A stretch of DNA of 64,000 bases from an uncultured Cytophagaceae bacterium (GTDB lineage Bacteria > Bacteroidota > Bacteroidia > Cytophagales > Spirosomataceae): contig CAIVPF010000073.1 in the NCBI GenBank assembly GCA_903907745.1, positions 16,744 to 80,743 on the forward strand, read 5' to 3'. The notes below the pieces were generated by a model. That model saw only the letters and a program-made list of their open reading frames with translations. It ran no database searches and was not told the origin of the DNA. Below, piece after piece: positions 29,512 through 39,563 of the stretch; the stretch's first letter is position 1, and each line of letters begins with the position of its first letter. The position numbers and the translations under genes were made by a program.

Positions 29512-30996
29512 ATCATTTCCCCACCGCCATTCATTGCCTAATTCTAATTCCCGACGTAAATTTTGCTTAATGAAAAAATCTCTCGTGGAATAAAAATCTA
29601 ATTTTTGCGCAGGGATCTTGGGTGCATTCGCTAACCCATATAATAACATCGAAGTATATTTGACGGTATTTTCCATTTCTTTTTTGTTGACCAAATTAAA
29701 TCCATCACAATTAGCATGGTAACAATCCAATACCTCTTTTTTAAGTCCTCCCATCGGGCTGCTGGCCGGAATGCCCTCCAACAAAAACGATTGATGATCA
29801 GAATGCAAACCGGCCGAATTAGCTAATTGATTCTTGAAATCACCATCAATCGATTTGATTTTATCCCCAATTTCTTTCAATAAGCCCATCATCTCTTGGC
29901 GGCCTCCCCCGTTAAACCCGCTGACATTATTGGTCATGTCGAGGTTAACCATATAGACAATTTTGTCCAATTCCCCCATCCGTTTTGCCCGTTCGATATA
30001 GGCTTTAGATCCCAAAAGACCTTCTTCTTCACCCATAAAGGCAACAAATTCAATGGTCCTTTTGCTAGTCAGGCCCAAGGCTTTAAATGTTCTGGCAATG
30101 TCAATGATTGAAAAAGAACCGATACCATTATCAATCGCCCCCGTGGCCAAATCCCATGAATCGAGGTGCCCACCGATGATGATTTTTTCTTGTCTATATT
30201 TCCGATTATCGCCCTTGAGTGTTGCGACTACATTCCGCGCCTTAATCGGTTGACTTACATTGTGCATTTCGATCATCCCCAATAAACCAGGTTGATCACC
30301 TAACCATTTTCTGATTTCAGTGCCACTTTCCAAGGAAATACAAACTGCAGGAATCGAAATCAAATTGCCTGTAACCGAAGCTGTTCCAGTAAGTAAAACC
30401 TGCCCTTTTACGGTATTGACAAAAATAACGCCAATGGCTCCATATTGAATGGCTAGGGCTGTTTTTTCTGAACGATGTAAATTTCGAGTGCCTTCCTTTG
30501 CATCCAATAAGCCTATATTTGCCAAAACCACTTTGCCTTTCACCAAGTCTTTTTTTTCTTCAAAATTAGCATCAAGGCCATTTCCTACATCCACAATGGT
30601 TCCTTGGATATTCGCCTCCACCGGAGTTAATGCCAGAGAAACCACGGGAATTTCTCTAAAGTCATCTGATTTGGGAGGTGCCACGGAAAGAGTTACCGTA
30701 TCGCGGGCCCATGCCTCTACTTGAAACCCTTGGTATTTAACATCCCGAAATCCATATTCTTTGAATAATTTGAAAGCAAACTCTTCTGCTTTTTTGCCAT
30801 GTGCACTCCCCGTAAGTCGGTGACCGATCGAAGCACATGCTTTTTCTAAACTAGTGTAGGCTTTCGAATTCGCGTCGACCTCCTCTTTTATACGTTTAAA
30901 AACGCTTTCCAAGCTTTCTTCCCCTAAAATGGGTTTCGAACTGCTGGTGCCAAATAGAACTAGAACAAAGATTAATAACGAAATTGAACGTTTCAT
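29509..30996 (-). CDS. M28 family (PA-domain) zinc metallopeptidase, secreted
   Basis: Signal peptide; IIGGHLDSWDLATGAIDNGIGSFSIIDIAR, FVAFMGEEEGLLGSKAY, VNLDMTNN, GLHSDHQSF; PA-like insertion. Confidence 0.92.
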   Translation of the reverse strand: MKRSISLLIFVLVLFGTSSSKPILGEESLESVFKRIKEEVDANSKAYTSLEKACASIGHRLTGSAHGKKAEEFAFKLFKEYGFRDVKYQGFQVEAWARDTVTLSVAPPKSDDFREIPVVSLALTPVEANIQGTIVDVGNGLDANFEEKKDLVKGKVVLANIGLLDAKEGTRNLHRSEKTALAIQYGAIGVIFVNTVKGQVLLTGTASVTGNLISIPAVCISLESGTEIRKWLGDQPGLLGMIEMHNVSQPIKARNVVATLKGDNRKYRQEKIIIGGHLDSWDLATGAIDNGIGSFSIIDIARTFKALGLTSKRTIEFVAFMGEEEGLLGSKAYIERAKRMGELDKIVYMVNLDMTNNVSGFNGGGRQEMMGLLKEIGDKIKSIDGDFKNQLANSAGLHSDHQSFLLEGIPASSPMGGLKKEVLDCYHANCDGFNLVNKKEMENTVKYTSMLLYGLANAPKIPAQKLDFYSTRDFFIKQNLRRELELGNEWRWGND

Positions 30997-31083
30997 ACGA
31001 CATTGGATAACTCAAATAAAAAACATAAGAAAATTACTTTTTTTTTAGCAAAAAGACAAGAAATAGTGGCCTCTGCTAGTAAT

Positions 31084-32106
31084 TTAAGGTAAGGGACAGG
31101 CTGAATCTTTCGGTTGGACTCGGGTCAATTGCTTACACCAAAATTCTTTTTCTCGTTCTGGAATCGCTTTTCCCGCATAAAAACGTAGAATTTTGGCTTT
31201 GGCTTTTTCTACATCTTGATGATCTAAATCGATTAACACCTCTAAAACAATGGTGCGCATCGTAATTTGAGAATCCGGCAGACCTAATTTTCGAAGCCCT
31301 TGTTTGATGCTATGAATGCGGTCTGGACTGTAAGCCCTAGCCCGACTGCAATATAAACTCGACATCAAAACATTCTCAGCCGATTGCAAGACATTCAAGG
31401 AATCAAATTTATTTTTATAGGTTGCTAAATTGGAAATAAAATGTTGGAATAATGGGTTATCATCATCCAGCATCATTTTTTGGATGATTAAAAAGGAACG
31501 CTCGTCCTGATATTGTTCCTTCGGTAATTGCCGGACGATCTCATTCACGATGTCTAGTGTGTGGGTGGTATCCATACTCAACCGGCTAAAATATCCTGCA
31601 GATAGCATCAAATCCATCGATTTCTCTCCTTGTATATATTTTTGTAAGAGGCTTGCTGAATTTGCTTGTGGATTTTTCGCTCGATTTAAAATTTGTTGGA
31701 TTCCCACAACGGAATTCGTTTCATCGCCCAATGGGTCAATATCCATAATTTTTCCATCCGATGAAAATACGATAAATGAAGGTGTTGAGGGGACGAAAAT
31801 ATGGTATTTACGTAAAAAAAGATTGTTTTCTTTTTTGCTCAGATCCAATTGATAAGCTAAAAAATTCGCCTGCAAATAGGCCTTTAATGTTGGATCTCGT
31901 AATGTTTTATCATAGGCTATGCAATGGGAGCATGTCGGCAAATAGGCTTCAAACAAAATGGGCTTTTTCTCCTTGGCCGCGAGTTTAAAGAGCTCTTCAA
32001 AGGGGATCAAAGCTCGAAAGGACGGATTGCTGGCTTTTTCTTGTGCTTGTACTTGACTCATGACAAGCATCCACAAGCACATGATCTGCGCTATTTTTTT
32101 TATCAT
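31084..32106 (-). CDS. Secreted thioredoxin-fold protein
   Basis: Signal peptide; KPILFEAYLPTCSHCIAYDKTLRDPTLKAYLQANFLAYQLDLSK (CSHC active-site-like), VPSTPSFIVFSSDGK. Confidence 0.78.
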   Translation of the reverse strand: MIKKIAQIMCLWMLVMSQVQAQEKASNPSFRALIPFEELFKLAAKEKKPILFEAYLPTCSHCIAYDKTLRDPTLKAYLQANFLAYQLDLSKKENNLFLRKYHIFVPSTPSFIVFSSDGKIMDIDPLGDETNSVVGIQQILNRAKNPQANSASLLQKYIQGEKSMDLMLSAGYFSRLSMDTTHTLDIVNEIVRQLPKEQYQDERSFLIIQKMMLDDDNPLFQHFISNLATYKNKFDSLNVLQSAENVLMSSLYCSRARAYSPDRIHSIKQGLRKLGLPDSQITMRTIVLEVLIDLDHQDVEKAKAKILRFYAGKAIPEREKEFWCKQLTRVQPKDSACPLP

Positions 32107-32133
32107 TTCCTAGATTATTTTTTCAAAAATACA

Positions 32134-33684
32134 TCATCCCGCCCAATTTTCCCTATCTAAACTTCGATAGGTAATCGCTTCTGCTACATGTTGGCTCGCA
32201 ATTTCCATTGCCCCGTCTAAATCGGCAATCGTTCGGGCCACTTTCACGATCCGGTCATAAGCCCGAGCAGACAATTTCAAATGGTCCATCGCTTTTTTTA
32301 ATAAGAATTGTGAGGGGATATCTAGCGGACAACAGGTTTTTACCATCGGCGAGGACATGCTGGCATTTGAATGAATTTGAGGAAATTTTTCAAATCGCTT
32401 TTCCTGCATTTTGCGGGCCTGAATGACGCGTTCGCGGATGGCCCAACTTCCTTCTTGGCTTTGATTCGATGTCATTTGTTCAAAACGCACCGGACTCACT
32501 TCTACATGCAAATCCATCCGATCCAAAAGTGGCCCTGAGACTTTATTCAAGTATTTTTCAACCACCTCCGTTCCACAGGTGCAGTCTTTTTCTGGATGCG
32601 TATAATACCCGCAAGGGCAGGGATTCATGCTGGCGACCAACATGAAATTGGCCGGAAATTCAACCGAAAATCGGGCCCTTGCTATATGAATATGCCGATC
32701 TTCCAATGGCTGCCGCATCGCCTCCAAGGTATTTCGAGGAAATTCCGGTAATTCATCCAAAAATAAAACCCCATTATGCGCCAAACTGATTTCACCCGGC
32801 TGGGGTACCGCCCCACCGCCAAGTAAAGCCGCCGCAGAAACCGAATGATGAGGCGCGCGAAAGGGCCTTTGCGATATCAGCGCTATTTTTCCTACCAGTT
32901 TCCCGGCCACGGAATGGATTTTCGTTGTTTCCAAAGCCTCTTTCAAACTCATGGGTGGTAGGATGCTAGAAAGGCGTTTGGCCAGCATCGTTTTACCTGC
33001 GCCTGGCGGTCCGATCATCATCATATTATGCCCCCCAGAAGCCGCAATTTCCAAGGCCCTTTTAACGGTTTCCTGTCCCTGAACTTCCGCAAAATCGATA
33101 TCTGCTTCGATCGCTGGGCGTTTAAAAAAACCATGGTTTGGAATAGGATGCCGCATGTGAAACGTTTTTCCACGAAGAAATTGGACTGTTTCTTGTAATG
33201 TTTTCATGCCAAAAACCTCCACTTGACGTACAATCGCCGCCTCTTCCGCGTTTTCTTGGGGTAGGATGATTTTGGAGATCCCTTGTTTCTTCGCCTCCAT
33301 CACCATCGGAAGGGCCCCTTTGATCGGCCGTAAGGCTCCATCCAAGCCGAGTTCGCCCATAATGACGAAGGAGGCTAAGTCAGCAAAGCTCACTTGTTCT
33401 GAGGCATGTAAAATGGATAATGCAATAGGAAGGTCATAGGCGCTACCTTCTTTACGAATGTCAGCCGGCGCTAAATTAATCACCACTTTCCTCCGCGGGA
33501 ATAAAAAGCCGATTTGTTTTAAAGCAGACTCTACGCGTAAAATGGATTCCTTAATGGTAGAATCTGGCAGGCCAACCAAAAAACAATTGGTTCCTTGTCC
33601 CACATGGGTTTCGATGGTTATCAGGGATGCGGAAACTCCAAAAACAGAACTTCCAAAGGTTTTTGCTAACATATTTTTGATCAT
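32134..33684 (-). CDS. YifB/ComM-family Mg-chelatase-like AAA+ ATPase
   Basis: VFGVSASLITIETHVGQGTNCFLVGLPDSTIKES, MIGPPGAGKTMLAKRLSSILPPM, RPFRAPHHSVSAAALLGGG, ASMNPCPCGYYTHPEKDCTC. Confidence 0.95.
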   Translation of the reverse strand: MIKNMLAKTFGSSVFGVSASLITIETHVGQGTNCFLVGLPDSTIKESILRVESALKQIGFLFPRRKVVINLAPADIRKEGSAYDLPIALSILHASEQVSFADLASFVIMGELGLDGALRPIKGALPMVMEAKKQGISKIILPQENAEEAAIVRQVEVFGMKTLQETVQFLRGKTFHMRHPIPNHGFFKRPAIEADIDFAEVQGQETVKRALEIAASGGHNMMMIGPPGAGKTMLAKRLSSILPPMSLKEALETTKIHSVAGKLVGKIALISQRPFRAPHHSVSAAALLGGGAVPQPGEISLAHNGVLFLDELPEFPRNTLEAMRQPLEDRHIHIARARFSVEFPANFMLVASMNPCPCGYYTHPEKDCTCGTEVVEKYLNKVSGPLLDRMDLHVEVSPVRFEQMTSNQSQEGSWAIRERVIQARKMQEKRFEKFPQIHSNASMSSPMVKTCCPLDIPSQFLLKKAMDHLKLSARAYDRIVKVARTIADLDGAMEIASQHVAEAITYRSLDRENWAG

Positions 33685-33725
33685 TCGTGGTGCCCAAAAC
33701 TACCAGGAATGAAGGAAAAATAAGC

Positions 33726-34628
33726 CTAGATTTGACCAGTTACTTGGACTTTTTCGGAATTGATCAATAAGTTGATTTTTGTACCAAATGGCAAGGCAAA
33801 ATTTCCAGGGATATGCCCCAAAGGTACATCAAAGGCGATCGGGTAGGAGGTGCCTTCTGTATGTTCAAGAATGATTTCTTGGTAGCTTTTGCCTATCGTC
33901 AGGCTCGCCTCATCGCAATCCGTAAAACCTCCCACCAGCAAACCAGCGAGATTCTTTAGATAGCCCGACCGTTTTAATTGGACCATCATCCGATCGACAT
34001 GATATAGGCGTTCGCCCACTTCCTCCAGACAAAGGATTTTACCCGCCGGATTTTCAAAACTGGAACTACCTACTAAATGGGTAAGCAAGGAGAGATTTCC
34101 CCCGAGGATATTTCCGGAACTTTCACCCTGTCGGTTGTAAGGAGAGCCAGGGGCTTCAAGCCTCGTTTCTCCCTGAAATAAAAGCCGATGTAGGGATTCC
34201 AGAGCTAATTCGCCTCCATTTTGGCAAAAATTATGGGGCATAGGTCCATGAATGCTAGCTATTCCAAGTGAATCCAAATGGACCAAAAGAGCGGTAATAT
34301 CGGAAAAACCAACCATCCATTTGGACGACCGCTTCATTTCCGAAAAATCCAATGAATCCAATAATCGGCTCGCGCCATATCCACCGCGGATCGGAAAAAT
34401 AGCCTTGATGTTTGGGTCGTTTAATCCAACTTGTAAATCTTCCAAACGCGCTTCATCCGTCCCTCCAAAACCTTCATATGCCGATAAATAATGTTTTCCA
34501 CGATGCACTTTTAGGCCCCAAGCTTCCAAAACCTCGATGCCTTGGATCCACCGATCGGTCGTCGGGTGGGATGATGGTGAAATCACGAGGACCTCATCGC
34601 CAGGAACTAATAAGGGTGGAATGGTCAT
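33726..34628 (-). CDS. S66-family LD-carboxypeptidase
   Basis: VLVISPSSHPTTDRWIQGIEVLEAWGL, AIFPIRGGYGASRLLDSLDF, GFSDITALLVHL, GNLSLLTHLVGS, LCLEEVGERLYHVDRMM. Confidence 0.92.
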   Translation of the reverse strand: MTIPPLLVPGDEVLVISPSSHPTTDRWIQGIEVLEAWGLKVHRGKHYLSAYEGFGGTDEARLEDLQVGLNDPNIKAIFPIRGGYGASRLLDSLDFSEMKRSSKWMVGFSDITALLVHLDSLGIASIHGPMPHNFCQNGGELALESLHRLLFQGETRLEAPGSPYNRQGESSGNILGGNLSLLTHLVGSSSFENPAGKILCLEEVGERLYHVDRMMVQLKRSGYLKNLAGLLVGGFTDCDEASLTIGKSYQEIILEHTEGTSYPIAFDVPLGHIPGNFALPFGTKINLLINSEKVQVTGQI

Positions 34629-34708
34629 GCTTGGAATTTATTTTATCAAATATCTGCGTTTTTTTATTCAAACCCAACCTTGAATTTTCGTAATATTGCA
34701 AAAAAATA

Positions 34709-35443
34709 TTGGCTTTGCATCCTCAAAAAACGCTTGATATCGTACACCCCTTATACAATCCGCCCATGGCTTGGGAAGAGGATTTGCTACGCTATTATCG
34801 GGAATTTGTGGGTCAATTACCCAAGGAAACCCTTGTTTCTGTGTATGTGGTGAATGATGGAAGTAGTCGGGGTATTTTAGCTGAACATTTGGCCTTATTG
34901 CAAAAAGAAATTCCCAGGTTTACTTACTTAGATTTACCAAAAAATCTAGGTAAGGGAGGCGCATTGCGCGAAGCGGTGGGTAAAACCGAAGGAGATTTGG
35001 TGATTTACACGGATGCCGATTATCCCTATTTGATCCAAAATGCCCTTGACATGTTTGATCGATTGAATCGGGAAGAGGCTGATCTGGTCGTTGGGGTTCG
35101 GGATGAACAATATTATGATCAATTGCCGCTGCCGCGCAAGATTTTTTCCTTGAGCCTAAAGGTGATGAATTATTTATTTTTTCCTCGCTTGAAGGTCAAA
35201 GACACGCAATCGGGTTTGAAGGGATTTAACCGAAAAGGGAAAGAAATCTTCTTAAAAACGAAGATTCCAGCCTTTTTATTTGATATGGAATTTTTGGTTT
35301 TGGCCTCATATGCCAAGGACATCAAAACAGCATGGATTTATGTGCAGGCGCGGGAAGGTGTGCAGTTCTCAAGCATGCGTTTCAAAACGATTTTGACGGA
35401 ATTAGTAAATTTTGGACTTATTCTGTGGCGAAAAGGGAATTAA
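34709..35443 (+). CDS. Family 2 glycosyltransferase
   Basis: VVNDGSSRG, LPKNLGKGGALREAVGKTEGDLVIYTDADYPY, DTQSGLKGFNRKG; likely TTG start. Confidence 0.88.
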   Translation: MALHPQKTLDIVHPLYNPPMAWEEDLLRYYREFVGQLPKETLVSVYVVNDGSSRGILAEHLALLQKEIPRFTYLDLPKNLGKGGALREAVGKTEGDLVIYTDADYPYLIQNALDMFDRLNREEADLVVGVRDEQYYDQLPLPRKIFSLSLKVMNYLFFPRLKVKDTQSGLKGFNRKGKEIFLKTKIPAFLFDMEFLVLASYAKDIKTAWIYVQAREGVQFSSMRFKTILTELVNFGLILWRKGN

Positions 35444-35445
35444 AC

Positions 35446-36243
35446 ATGCAGGCAAAAAGTCCTATTTTACTAACGATAGACGTGGAGGAATGCGACATTC
35501 CTTTGGAGTATGGCATTTCCATCGAATTAGATGAGCAATTACGTATTTCCAAGGAGGGCTTGGATCGATTTATGGCTTTGGTTGATGCTTTGGAAATTCC
35601 GGTGACCATTTTTTGTACCGCCGTGTTTGCGCAAAACCATCCGGAATGGATTAAAAATATTCATCCTCGCCATGAATTGGCATCCCATGGGTTTTACCAT
35701 GGAAAATTCGATGCTACAACGGATTTAATGGCCTCCAAAAATCTCTTAGAGGAGCTTTCAGGCAGGGAAATTCAGGGTTTTCGGATGGCAAGGATGCAGC
35801 AGGTGGATGAGTCAGAGATTTTAAAAGCAGGGTATCGCTATCATTCTTCATTAAATCCGACCTGGATTCCGGGGCGTTATAACCATCTCGATAAGCCCAA
35901 ACATCCCTTTTTCGAACAGGGTTTATGGAACGTGCCTGCTTCGGTGAGTCCGGATTTTCGGATTCCTTTGTTTTGGTTGGCCTTTAAAAACTTCCCTTTG
36001 TTTTTATACCGTTATTTGGCTGCGCGCGCTTTGAGGGGAAACGGCTATTTAAATATTTATTTTCATCCTTGGGAATTTTCAGATTTGGGACGCTACGCAT
36101 TGCCGGCACATGTGAAGCGTGGGCATGGCGAGCCCTTATTGGCGAAATTGGAATCCTTATTAAAAGGATGGAAGCGGGATGCAAGCGGGGAATTTGTGAC
36201 GATGCAAAGTTATGTAAACAATTTATCAGATGGAATCAAGTAA
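35446..36243 (+). CDS. Polysaccharide deacetylase (NodB-homology) family protein
   Basis: LLTIDVEECDIP, VTIFCTAVFAQNHPEWIKNIHPRHELASHGFYH, FRMARMQQVDESEILKAGYRYHSSLNPT, FHPWEF. ATG at 35446 preferred over the ORF-track start 35332. Confidence 0.85.
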   Translation: MQAKSPILLTIDVEECDIPLEYGISIELDEQLRISKEGLDRFMALVDALEIPVTIFCTAVFAQNHPEWIKNIHPRHELASHGFYHGKFDATTDLMASKNLLEELSGREIQGFRMARMQQVDESEILKAGYRYHSSLNPTWIPGRYNHLDKPKHPFFEQGLWNVPASVSPDFRIPLFWLAFKNFPLFLYRYLAARALRGNGYLNIYFHPWEFSDLGRYALPAHVKRGHGEPLLAKLESLLKGWKRDASGEFVTMQSYVNNLSDGIK

Positions 36244-37384
36244 ATGGTATATGAAGGCTTGGGTGTTGGGGCCAATCTGGGTTTTAGCGGGGATTGTGAC
36301 GGGATGGAAGCAATATAATTTATCGGGCTTACATTCGTTTGTCAATAATTTCGTGATTTTCAAATCGAGTTTTGGCCATTTTATCCATCATCTTCCGCTG
36401 TATTTGGAATACCCTAAGGAGTATTTTGACCTCTATTTATATGGGCCAGTCTTTGCGTTGTTGATGGCTCCTTTTGCGATCTTGCCTTTGGGGATATCGG
36501 TGGTTTTATGGAATGTATTGAATGCGATGCTTTTGTTTTGGGCATTGATGGAATTGCCTTTGGGTATGCCTAAGAAATCGGCAATTCTTTGGATCGCATT
36601 GAATTCTTTGCTGACGGCTTTATTGAATACGCAGTTTCATGCGATTTGCATTTCGATGATTATATGGAGTTATATTTTTGTACAAAGGGGCCGTGATTTT
36701 TGGTCGGCTGCGCTGATTGTGTTGGGGGTATTGATCAAATTTTATGGCATTGTGGGTTTGGCATTTTTCTTTTTTTCCAAAGAACGTTTGCGTTTCGCGG
36801 GCTATTTGGTTTTTTGGTTAGTTGCTTGGGGCATTCTGCCGGTGCTTTTGGGTGGGATGGACTACGGCTTAGGTACGTATGCGGAGTGGTGGGGAATTAT
36901 ACAACATAAAAATGAGTTAAATGTAGACGTGACGAATTTGCGGACGGATGTATGTGTAATGGGGATGGTTCGGCGTTTGATGGGAGATGGGACGATATCG
37001 AACGCTTGGTTTTTGTTGCCCTCGATGCTATTGAATATAGTCGTCTATTTTCAACCAAAGAAATGGCCGGATTTGACATTTCAATTACGGATTTTGGCAT
37101 TTGTGAGTATTTATTTGATGTTGGCCAGCACGGGGACGGAGTCGCCTACCTTATTAATGGCGATGCCAGGACTGGGAATTTGGTTTGTATTGAGTGATCA
37201 AAAGAAATGGCAATGGGGCTTATTGATGATGACCTTGTTGATTTCCAGTTTTTCGCCCACGGATGTATTTCCAAAATTTCTTCGGGAGGCTTATATTAAT
37301 CGCTATGGTTTGATGATTTTGCCCTTGCTAGGTGTTTGGTTGGCCTTGGCGTATGATTTACTTAGAGGAAAACAACCTCTTTGA
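36230..37384 (+). CDS. Polytopic membrane protein, GT87/DUF2029-like glycosyltransferase
   Basis: Many hydrophobic segments, YPKEYFDLYLYGPVFALLMAPFAILP typical of GT87/DUF2029; overlaps the 3' end of the deacetylase gene. Confidence 0.7.
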   Translation: MESSKWYMKAWVLGPIWVLAGIVTGWKQYNLSGLHSFVNNFVIFKSSFGHFIHHLPLYLEYPKEYFDLYLYGPVFALLMAPFAILPLGISVVLWNVLNAMLLFWALMELPLGMPKKSAILWIALNSLLTALLNTQFHAICISMIIWSYIFVQRGRDFWSAALIVLGVLIKFYGIVGLAFFFFSKERLRFAGYLVFWLVAWGILPVLLGGMDYGLGTYAEWWGIIQHKNELNVDVTNLRTDVCVMGMVRRLMGDGTISNAWFLLPSMLLNIVVYFQPKKWPDLTFQLRILAFVSIYLMLASTGTESPTLLMAMPGLGIWFVLSDQKKWQWGLLMMTLLISSFSPTDVFPKFLREAYINRYGLMILPLLGVWLALAYDLLRGKQPL

Positions 37385-37691
37385 TGAGTTCTTGTTGGGA
37401 GGATTTGTTGATGAGCTCGATTAATTGTTGTTTCGCCATCATGAGTTCCTTCTTCAAAGGGGCTGAATCGAGTTGCAAAAATAGTTTTTGATTGCTTACG
37501 TATACTTGCTGCGTTCTTGCGGCGATGGGTTTGCCCATAATCTCTTCCCAATGCGCTGTGAGGTATGTTTCGTCGTATTTTGCTTGTAATTTATAGATTC
37601 TAAGGAGCGATTCGATGGCCTCTTTGAGGCTTGAGCTGTCGCTTTTTCGAGAAGAGGCTCTTGGACCTTTGGGGCTGAAGGGGGAGTCCAT
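37362..37691 (-). CDS. DUF721 (DciA-like) protein
   Basis: LKEAIESLLRIYKLQAKYDETYLTAHWEEIMGKPIAARTQQVYVSNQKLFLQLDSAPLKKELMMAKQQLIELIN matches DUF721 layout; overlaps the 3' end of the convergent GT87-like gene. Confidence 0.85.
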   Translation of the reverse strand: MDSPFSPKGPRASSRKSDSSSLKEAIESLLRIYKLQAKYDETYLTAHWEEIMGKPIAARTQQVYVSNQKLFLQLDSAPLKKELMMAKQQLIELINKSSQQELIKEVVFL

Positions 37692-37912
37692 GACGGGCTA
37701 AATTAGTATTTGAAATTACGCTAAATTCTTGGGTTTTGTCGATTTATTAATTTTTTTTTAATTTTTTTTAATTTTTCGATTCCCGAAAAAGTACCCTATA
37801 TATGGTGGTATTTTGGATAAAATATTAAGATAGTACAATAGTCCCTTCGTTGTGTAGAGAAATTTCATCAGGATATAATTTGAAGCATGTAAAAATTAAA
37901 TTAGAATTGCAT

Positions 37913-37920
37913 TACTTTTG
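37913..37920 (+). promoter_or_regulatory. Bacteroidota-type -7 element TACTTTTG upstream of exbB
   Basis: Exact TAnnTTTG match; about 110 nt upstream of the exbB ATG. Confidence 0.4.
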
Positions 37921-38030
37921 CTTTTACTGAAAATGTCGATGAAGCGATAAATTATGAAAACTACGCGTCAGGTATTTTTAAAAAGTGTTACGTAAACAAT
38001 TAATTTTTTAACCCCAAATTTACCAAACTA

Positions 38031-38867
38031 ATGAGTACACAACAACCAAAGCCAGCTGCTAAGCCAGCTGCAACTGACAAAAAATCTGGCGGTATTTCTG
38101 CAGGTTTAATTTTAATTATTTTATTTGTTATTGCCATTGCTATTTACACATTTGTGATGGGAGATGGTTCACACTTTGAGGGTGGAACAAATGAAGGTCA
38201 TCCACTTCCAGGCGATTACTTTGGTATCGTTTATAAGGGGGGTGTGATTGTACCGGTTTTGATGACGTGTTTCTTAACGGCATTAACGTTTTCAATTGAG
38301 CGTTTATTGACTATTGGAAAAGCGAAAGGAACTGGCGATGTAAATGCATTCGTACGTTCGATTCAAGCATCTTTGGATAAGGATGATTCTGATGCAGCGA
38401 TCGCAGCATGTAACAAGCAAAAAGGATCTGTTGGAAACGTAACACTTTCTGCAGTAAAAAAATACAAGCAATTAACTGGTGACAAGTCATTAGATAAGGA
38501 GCAAAAATTAGCTGCTTTAAGCAAAGAAGTTGAGGAAGCTACTTCATTAGAATTACCTATGTTAGAGAAAAACTTAACGATCATTGCTACATTAGCTTCG
38601 GTATCTACGTTAATTGGTCTTTTAGGAACGGTAATCGGTATGATTAAGGCGTTCTCTGCCTTAGGAAATTCAGGTGGATCTACGGATTCAACAGCATTAG
38701 CGAATGGTATCTCTGAGGCGCTTGTAAATACAGCCTTAGGAATTGGTACTTCAGCGATCTGTATCATTGCGTATAACTTATTTACATCTAAAATTGATGA
38801 ATTAACTTATAGCATTGATGAGATTGGTTTGAGCGTTAACCAAAATTATGCTACGCATCATAATTAA
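38031..38867 (+). CDS. exbB: MotA/TolQ/ExbB proton channel family protein
   Basis: Three TM layout; LTIIATLASVSTLIGLLGTVIGMIKAFSAL, ISEALVNTALGIGTSAICIIAYNLF. Confidence 0.95.
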   Translation: MSTQQPKPAAKPAATDKKSGGISAGLILIILFVIAIAIYTFVMGDGSHFEGGTNEGHPLPGDYFGIVYKGGVIVPVLMTCFLTALTFSIERLLTIGKAKGTGDVNAFVRSIQASLDKDDSDAAIAACNKQKGSVGNVTLSAVKKYKQLTGDKSLDKEQKLAALSKEVEEATSLELPMLEKNLTIIATLASVSTLIGLLGTVIGMIKAFSALGNSGGSTDSTALANGISEALVNTALGIGTSAICIIAYNLFTSKIDELTYSIDEIGLSVNQNYATHHN

Positions 38868-38932
38868 TATTTGAACCTTTTGGGCGAGAGCCTATTTTAA
38901 ATTATTTTTCACAGTTCAAATTATTAATTGTT

Positions 38933-39538
38933 ATGCCAAAAGTTAAAGCCAAACGACAAAGTGTATCACTCGATATGACAGCGATGTGTGACGTGGCTTT
39001 CCTTTTGTTGACGTTCTTCATGTTAACCGCGAAGTTCCGTCCAGAGGAGGCAGTTACGATTACACCCCCATCATCTATTTCAGAGAAGCCTTTGAATGCG
39101 AAAGATGGAATGTTAACGATCAGTGTTTCGCCAGAAGGCGGGGTATATTTGGCAACTGATGATCAATTAGCAAGAGAATTTATGTTAGAGCGCATGGCAA
39201 GTCGCTATGGAGTAGCTTTAACTGCTGCGATGAAGAAGAACTATATGAGTTCAGAAATCGTAGGATATCCTGCTGGTGCGATGCGTCAGGTGTTGAGTAT
39301 CAAACCGTCTGAAGCTAAGGATAAGGGTTTTATTAAGGGTATCCCTGTCGATTCAGCTAATAACGAGCTGTCGTATTGGGTAGGATACGCTAAATTGTCC
39401 AATCCAAATTTGAAGATTGCAATCAAAGGAGATCAGAATTCAGGTTATGATACCTTTTCTGACATTATCGGTACTTTGCAAGCGCAAAATATCAATATAT
39501 TCCAGTTGATTACGTCTCCAGAGAACAAACCCAAATAA
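38933..39538 (+). CDS. exbD: ExbD/TolR family biopolymer transport protein (first copy)
   Basis: VSLDMTAMCDVAFLLLTFFMLTAKFRPEEAV. Confidence 0.93.
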   Translation: MPKVKAKRQSVSLDMTAMCDVAFLLLTFFMLTAKFRPEEAVTITPPSSISEKPLNAKDGMLTISVSPEGGVYLATDDQLAREFMLERMASRYGVALTAAMKKNYMSSEIVGYPAGAMRQVLSIKPSEAKDKGFIKGIPVDSANNELSYWVGYAKLSNPNLKIAIKGDQNSGYDTFSDIIGTLQAQNINIFQLITSPENKPK

Positions 39539-39563
39539 GTATTCATTTTAATTCGAATAAGAA

